Assembly (NCBI GenBank): GCA_905202595.1
Contig: CAJKSP010000071.1
Coordinates: 1 to 8,340, forward strand
Length of the DNA: 8,340 nt
From: an uncultured Sutterella sp.
GTDB taxonomy: Bacteria; Pseudomonadota; Gammaproteobacteria; Burkholderiales; Burkholderiaceae_F
Direction of reading: 5' to 3'
The notes under the pieces were generated by a model that was not told where the DNA came from, searched no databases, and saw only the letters and a list, made by a program, of their open reading frames with translations. This document shows, piece by piece, positions 4,234 to 8,340 of the stretch. A program made the position numbers and the translations under genes. Position 1 is the stretch's first letter; each line of letters opens with the position of its first letter.

Positions 4234-6831
4234 ATGTCCGAAAAACTACTCGGCGCATCCGCTGCGCCGCTGTCGCGACGCACGTTTCTAGGCGGCGCGG
4301 GAGCCGCCGCCGCTGCGGCCTTTGCGCCCGGCTCGTCCTGGGCGGCCATTGCCGCCGAAGTCGAGCAGCTCAAGGCCGACGGCTGGGAAGCGCATCCCTG
4401 CGCCTGCAACATGTGCGGCGGCTACTGCGGGCTGCTCGCCATGCACAAGAAGGGAGAGCCGCCCTCTCAGCAGACCGTGAAGATCATGCCGAATCCGACG
4501 CATCCGCAGCGCGGCTGCTGCGCGCGCGGCGCGCAGGGCATGTGGGTCTGGAATCATCCGATGCGGCTTCGCAAGCCCCTCATGCGCACCGGCGAGCGCG
4601 GCTCGGGCCAGTTCAAGGAAGTGAGCTGGGATGAAGCGCTCGACGCCATCGCCGCGCGCGTCAAGGCGATCTGCGACAAGTACGGCGAGCGCGCCGTCGC
4701 CATGACCTCGCACAACTTCTCGAGCTTCCAGAAGTGGTTCGGCGCAGCGCTCGGCACGCCCAATGTGATCGGCCATTCGTCGACCTGCAACACCGCCTCG
4801 GTCTGCGGCCGCCGCTTCGTCTTCGGCAAGGGCTTCGACGCCGCCGGCAAGGTGGAGCCTGACTACGAGCGCTGCCGCTACCTGCTCTGCGTCGGCCGTA
4901 CGCTCAACTGCGCCATGGGCGTCGCCGCCGTCTATCAGCGCGCCCGCGATCAGGGCTCGCGCCTCGTCTTCGTGGATCCCCGCATGCCGGAAGGCGCGTT
5001 CTCGGGCGCCGAATGGATTCAGATCCGCCCGGGCACGGACAGCGCCTTTCTGCAGTCGCTCATTTCCGTAGGCATCGCCGAAAAGCTCGTCGACTTCGAA
5101 TTCCTCAAGCGCTGGACGAATGCCCCCTACCTCGTCGAGGCGGGCACGCACCGCCCGATCGCCGCGAGCGAGCTCATCGCCGGCGCGCCTGAAGATGCCT
5201 GGGTCGTGATGGACAAGGCGTCGGCGCGCTTTGCGCCGATGGCGCTCAAAAAGGACGACAAGGGCGCCGTCACGGGCTTTGACGAGCCCGCTGGCCTCGA
5301 TCCGGATCTCGAATTTGCGGGCGCCGTGCAGACGGCAGCCGGCGGCGAGATCAAGGTGGAGACGGCCTTTGCTGCCGTGAAGCGCGCATGCGATCAGTTT
5401 GCGCCTGAAGCCGCCGCCAAGATCACCGGCATTCCGGCCGATCAGATCGTGAAGACGGCGCGCGAATTCTTCACGCTCGGCGGCGTCTGCGACGACGGCT
5501 GGTACGCCTCGCGAAACGGCAACGATTCGCCCGCCTTCCAGCTTCTCTCCCTCATCAACCTCTTTACGGGCAGGCTCGACCAGAAAGGCGGCTTCGTCGT
5601 CACCTCCGGCGGCGGCTTCAAGGCCCCGTCCGTCAGCCAGTCGGGCGACACGGGCAAGGGCCCGAACGGCCAGACCTGGAAGATCAGCGAAAAGAAGGCG
5701 CTCGACAAAGTGCTCTACCCCGAAGGCAGCGGCACGTTCTCGGCGATCTTCGACGCCATCAAGACCGGCAAGCCCTACCCGATCCGCGCGGCCTTCATCA
5801 CCGGCTCGACGATGTTCCACCGCGAAGCGAACAGCGCGCGGCTCGCCGATGCCATGAAGGCGCTCGACCTCCTCGTCGTGCAGGACATTCTTCCGCACGA
5901 AATCATCGACTACGCGGACTTCGTGCTCCCCTGCACGTTCTTCCTCGAGTGGCATGAGTACGCGGGCGTCAAGTGGGCGCTCAACGGCAACGTGCAGATC
6001 AACGACGCGGGCCTCAACCCGCCCGAAGGCTGCGACGCGCGCGAAGAGATCTGGCAGTTCTGCGAAATTCTGCGCCGCGCCTATCCCGATCGCGCCGCCG
6101 AGCGCCTGGGCTACGACCATGAAATGAAGACCCGCAAGGAATTCCGCGCGTGGTACGACGGCATGATGGACAAGGCCTGGGAGAAGTTCATCGCGAAGAA
6201 GAACGCCGAGAAGCCCGGCGAAGGCGACCGCATCGCCGCCGACGTCAAGGCGCAGGGCTGGGCCATGACGGCCGAAAAGAAGTTCGGCGTCTATCCCTAC
6301 AAGAAGCCCTTCGGCACGCCGACGGGCAAGCCCGAGATTCTCTCCTTCCTCGTTGCGTCGAAGTACGAAGGCAAGGGCCTCTCCGGCATCGCCTCCTACG
6401 AAGCCCCCAAGGGCTATACGGCGCCCAAGCCCCGCAGCGACGAGTTCTATCTCGTCTCGGGCAAGGACAGCGCCGCTTCCTCGGGCGTGACGCTCTTCAC
6501 CTGGCCGACGAAGTTCCTCGGCGACCGCACGCTCTGGATGAATCCTGCCGACGCCGAACGCCTCGGCATCCGAACGGGCGATGAAATCGAAGTGACGGGC
6601 ATTGACAATCCGGCCGTCGGCCGCGCGAAGGTGACGGTGACCAACCGCGTGATGCCGGGCGTGCTCTTCTCGCACGGCTTCTCAGGCGGCGTGCGCACGA
6701 AGACCCTGATCGACCCGAAGTACGACTGGGTGCGCGAAGGCGTGAACTCGCACTGGTTCTGCACGGGCTACCGCGAACCGGTGACGGGCTCGCTCGCCAA
6801 CAACAGTTCCGTGCGCATCAAGCGCATCTGA
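4234..6831 (+). CDS. Molybdopterin oxidoreductase catalytic subunit, Tat-exported (PsrA/PhsA/TtrA-like)
   Basis: 865 residues. It begins with a Tat signal: SRRTFLG (14-20), an Ala/Gly-rich hydrophobic core (about 20-32) and likely Ala-X-Ala cleavage near residues 38-41, so the folded enzyme is exported to the periplasm. A [4Fe-4S] motif of DMSO-reductase-family enzymes follows: Cys58, Cys61, Cys65 and Cys96 in the GCCARG box. The stretch GHSSTCN (180-186) places Cys185 where PsrA/PhsA/TtrA-type enzymes carry the cysteine that binds molybdenum; this is inferred. The body shows typical family stretches such as FVDPR, IRPGTD, YADFVLP and FFLEWHEY. The C-terminus from about 738 is the molybdopterin-dinucleotide-binding domain, with WMNPADAERLGI (768-779). 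Bis-MGD-bound Mo should transfer electrons to or from a periplasmic substrate, via the next two gene products and quinone. The length is above typical PhsA/PsrA and below typical TtrA, and the substrate is not identifiable. It is first in a three-gene operon, 15 bases before the next gene. Confidence 0.92.
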   Translation: MSEKLLGASAAPLSRRTFLGGAGAAAAAAFAPGSSWAAIAAEVEQLKADGWEAHPCACNMCGGYCGLLAMHKKGEPPSQQTVKIMPNPTHPQRGCCARGAQGMWVWNHPMRLRKPLMRTGERGSGQFKEVSWDEALDAIAARVKAICDKYGERAVAMTSHNFSSFQKWFGAALGTPNVIGHSSTCNTASVCGRRFVFGKGFDAAGKVEPDYERCRYLLCVGRTLNCAMGVAAVYQRARDQGSRLVFVDPRMPEGAFSGAEWIQIRPGTDSAFLQSLISVGIAEKLVDFEFLKRWTNAPYLVEAGTHRPIAASELIAGAPEDAWVVMDKASARFAPMALKKDDKGAVTGFDEPAGLDPDLEFAGAVQTAAGGEIKVETAFAAVKRACDQFAPEAAAKITGIPADQIVKTAREFFTLGGVCDDGWYASRNGNDSPAFQLLSLINLFTGRLDQKGGFVVTSGGGFKAPSVSQSGDTGKGPNGQTWKISEKKALDKVLYPEGSGTFSAIFDAIKTGKPYPIRAAFITGSTMFHREANSARLADAMKALDLLVVQDILPHEIIDYADFVLPCTFFLEWHEYAGVKWALNGNVQINDAGLNPPEGCDAREEIWQFCEILRRAYPDRAAERLGYDHEMKTRKEFRAWYDGMMDKAWEKFIAKKNAEKPGEGDRIAADVKAQGWAMTAEKKFGVYPYKKPFGTPTGKPEILSFLVASKYEGKGLSGIASYEAPKGYTAPKPRSDEFYLVSGKDSAASSGVTLFTWPTKFLGDRTLWMNPADAERLGIRTGDEIEVTGIDNPAVGRAKVTVTNRVMPGVLFSHGFSGGVRTKTLIDPKYDWVREGVNSHWFCTGYREPVTGSLANNSSVRIKRI

Positions 6832-6832
6832 G

Positions 6833-6838
6833 AAGGAG
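6833..6838 (+). promoter_or_regulatory. Shine-Dalgarno site of the iron-sulfur subunit gene
   Basis: AAGGAG starts two bases after the catalytic subunit stop codon and ends eight bases before the ATG at 6847. The spacing is good and supports that start and independent translation initiation within the operon. Confidence 0.8.
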
Positions 6839-6846
6839 TTTCTGCA

Positions 6847-7434
6847 ATGACTGAAAAGAAACCCGTGCGTCTTGCGCACCTCTTCGACGCCGCGCAGTGC
6901 ATCGGCTGCACGGCGTGCGTGGTCGCCTGCGCCAAGACGAACTTTCCGGATCTCCTCAACGAGGAAAACGCCGGCTGGGGATGGCTGCCGTCCAACATCC
7001 GCAAGATCACCGTCGAGCGCGCGCGCCGGCCGGTGCAGCTGCTCGTGCAGTGCCAGCAGTGCGAAGAGGCGCCCTGCATCAAGGTGTGCCCCTTCGGCGC
7101 CAACATCCGCGATCCCGAAACCGGCATGGTGGAGACGGACCCGAGCCGCTGCGTGGGCTGCGGCTACTGCGTGACGGCCTGCCCCTACGACGTGCGCTGG
7201 ATGCATCCGAAGACGGGCCTGCCCGTCAAGTGCATGGGCGAAGGCTGCAAGGATCTCGTCCGTCAGGGCAAGAGCCCGGCCTGCGTGGCCGTCTGCCCCG
7301 TGCATGCGCGCGAATTCGGCGACATCAACGACGCGAACTCTGCCATTTCGCGCCGTCTTGCCCGCTCGCGCTCCGAAACGCTGCTCCCGCATAAGGGAAC
7401 CAAGCCCAACTTCTTCGTGGTGGTGCAGAAATGA
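6847..7434 (+). CDS. Four-cluster [4Fe-4S] electron-transfer subunit (PsrB/DmsB/TtrB-like)
   Basis: 195 residues, the usual size for this subunit. Sixteen cysteines form four groups: Cys18/21/24/28, Cys69/72/77/81, Cys102/105/108/112 and Cys129/134/146/150. Together they can hold four cubane clusters, with ligands swapped between groups as in the family. Each last Cys is in a ferredoxin-like setting, for example CPFGA, CPYDV and CPVHA. The tail FGDINDANSAISR is typical of PsrB/TtrB-type proteins. The role is to pass electrons between the membrane anchor and the molybdenum subunit. It has no signal peptide of its own, so it probably travels through Tat bound to the catalytic subunit, as is known for related complexes. 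One oddity: the fourth group begins C-x4-C (KCMGEGC) where DmsB-like proteins usually have C-x2-C. The gene overlaps the next by four bases. Function as an electron carrier is firm; the partner substrate is unknown. Confidence 0.95.
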   Translation: MTEKKPVRLAHLFDAAQCIGCTACVVACAKTNFPDLLNEENAGWGWLPSNIRKITVERARRPVQLLVQCQQCEEAPCIKVCPFGANIRDPETGMVETDPSRCVGCGYCVTACPYDVRWMHPKTGLPVKCMGEGCKDLVRQGKSPACVAVCPVHAREFGDINDANSAISRRLARSRSETLLPHKGTKPNFFVVVQK

Positions 7435-8318
7435 ACTTTGAATATCTACAACTCACCGAGCAGGCCGCTACGAGCCACTGGGGCTGGACGATCGCGCTCT
7501 TCCTCTGGCTCGTCGGCCTCTCAGGCATGAGCCTCTTCCTCAATGCCTGGCTTCGCTCAAAGCTCGTCACCTACATTGCAGCGGCTGCGGGCGTGCTCGG
7601 CACGCTGCTCGTGCTCTCGCACCTGACGCGCATCTGGAACCTTCCCATGGCAGCGATCAACGCGCTGCTCGAGGGCTCGTTCAACTTCACGAGCTGGATG
7701 TTCATCGGCATCTGCCTCTTGGCCGTGCTCTGCATCGTGACGGTGCTGCAGTCGCTCGCGCTCTACTTCTCGACGGCCAAGGGCTCGCGATGCCCGTTTG
7801 CCGAGAGCAGCGCGCTCGCGTACTTCAATGCCGTGCTCGGCGTCGCCGCAACGATCTACTCGGGCTTCCTCCTCACGCAGGCGCAGGGCGTGCCGCTCTG
7901 GAACACGGCCGCGCTGCCGATCCTCTGGATCTGCTCGGGCCTTGCTTCAGCAATCGGCGCCGCCGAGATCCTCAAGTCGACCGGCAAGCTTGACGGACGC
8001 GAAGCGCCCTGGCTCGGCTGCGCCGCGAACGGCGTGCACGTCGCGGAAGCGATCGTGCTCTTTGCCTTCGTCGCCACGGCGCTCTCGGGCACTCCGGGCG
8101 CGCAGGCCGGCGCCGCCATGCTGCTCGAGGGCGATGCGTCGATGCTCTTCTGGGGCGGCGCCGTCGTCGTCGGCATCGTCGTGCCGCTTTTCGCCTCCTG
8201 GAAGCTCAAGGGGCTTGAAGGCTCAGGCACGGCCTCGGGCTTCTGCTCCATCGCCGGCGCCCTGGCGCTTCGCGCTTCGGTCCTCTTCGCCGGCTACTTC
8301 GATCCCGTGATCTTCTAG
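7431..8318 (+). CDS. NrfD/PsrC-type integral membrane quinone-reactive anchor subunit
   Basis: 295 residues with about eight hydrophobic segments, roughly at 18-41, 45-65, 88-113, 127-151, 158-181, 202-222, 238-259 and 270-291. Family-like stretches include HWGWTIALFLWLVGLSGMS near the start, RIWNLP with SWMFIG (67-93), YSGFLLTQAQGVPLWN (143-158) and LPILWICSGLASAIG (162-176). These resemble NrfD/PsrC proteins, which anchor the Fe-S and molybdenum subunits to the membrane and exchange electrons with menaquinol or ubiquinol. DmsC-type anchors are the main alternative and have the same job. The start ATG lies in the ATGA overlap with the previous stop codon, and no strong Shine-Dalgarno is visible, so translation is probably coupled to the upstream gene. 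It is the last complete gene in the window. A dedicated TorD/DmsD-like chaperone is not visible and might lie further downstream. Confidence 0.88.
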   Translation: MNFEYLQLTEQAATSHWGWTIALFLWLVGLSGMSLFLNAWLRSKLVTYIAAAAGVLGTLLVLSHLTRIWNLPMAAINALLEGSFNFTSWMFIGICLLAVLCIVTVLQSLALYFSTAKGSRCPFAESSALAYFNAVLGVAATIYSGFLLTQAQGVPLWNTAALPILWICSGLASAIGAAEILKSTGKLDGREAPWLGCAANGVHVAEAIVLFAFVATALSGTPGAQAGAAMLLEGDASMLFWGGAVVVGIVVPLFASWKLKGLEGSGTASGFCSIAGALALRASVLFAGYFDPVIF

Positions 8319-8340
8319 TCCTAGCGAGCTCTCCGACAGG

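Noticed and set aside
4131..4634. A 167-codon + strand frame starting in the leader and running into the catalytic subunit gene
   Set aside because: No Shine-Dalgarno precedes its ATG, and it overlaps the Tat signal and cluster region of the real gene in another frame. A leader peptide cannot be fully excluded but nothing supports it.
4288..6675. A 795-codon open frame on the - strand inside the molybdoenzyme gene
   Set aside because: The + strand carries unmistakable family motifs throughout. The antisense product is an Arg/Ala-rich shadow without recognisable domains or a good ribosome-binding site.
1..8340. CRISPR arrays, tRNA or rRNA genes, insertion sequences, direct-repeat attachment sites
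   Set aside because: No regularly spaced repeats, no tRNA-like cloverleaf in the only sizeable gap (3895-4233), no transposase-like protein and no matching terminal repeats were seen.
8319..8340. Start of a further gene after the anchor gene
   Set aside because: Only 22 bases remain. They contain no start codon with a ribosome-binding site and no complete hairpin, so nothing can be called.

Overview
The window comes from a high-GC bacterium, and every recognisable gene lies on the + strand. The strong C/G third-position bias, the very Ala- and Arg-rich proteins and a Tat-exported molybdoenzyme operon fit a proteobacterium. From memory it resembles gut Betaproteobacteria of the Sutterellaceae type, but that placement is an inference and was not checked by any search.

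Layout: (1) Bases 1-3894 hold the 3' part of one very large gene for a superfamily 1 (Upf1/Dna2-like, AAA_11/AAA_12) helicase. All the main helicase motifs are visible. A long helical insert separates motif Ia from motif II, and a C-terminal restriction-endonuclease-like (Vsr/MTES_1575-type) domain has lost its expected first catalytic Asp. The gene is open to the left edge, so its start is outside the window. (2) Bases 3895-3967 hold two hairpins. The second is a textbook intrinsic terminator that separates the helicase from what follows. (3) Bases 3968-4233 are a less GC-rich intergenic and leader region. It contains an inverted repeat that matches the NarL/NarP 7-2-7 site at all but one position, a possible promoter, and a leader with long-range complementarities that could control access to the Shine-Dalgarno sequence. 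(4) Bases 4234-8318 hold a three-gene operon of the PsrABC/PhsABC/TtrABC/DmsABC type: a Tat-exported molybdopterin catalytic subunit, a four-cluster ferredoxin-like subunit and an NrfD/PsrC-type membrane anchor.

The three operon products should form one respiratory complex on the outer face of the cytoplasmic membrane. The NrfD-type anchor exchanges electrons with the quinone pool, the [4Fe-4S] protein wires them, and the molybdo-bis-MGD subunit reduces (or oxidises) a substrate in the periplasm. The substrate cannot be read from the sequence; a sulfur oxyanion, polysulfide, arsenate or an organic acceptor are all possible. The helicase is transcriptionally separate and probably unrelated. 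Its architecture resembles helicase-nuclease proteins linked to phage defence, but no partner defence gene is visible.

The points most worth a second look are the NarP-like site, the switch-like leader of the molybdoenzyme operon, the degenerate nuclease domain of the helicase and the unknown substrate of the respiratory complex.
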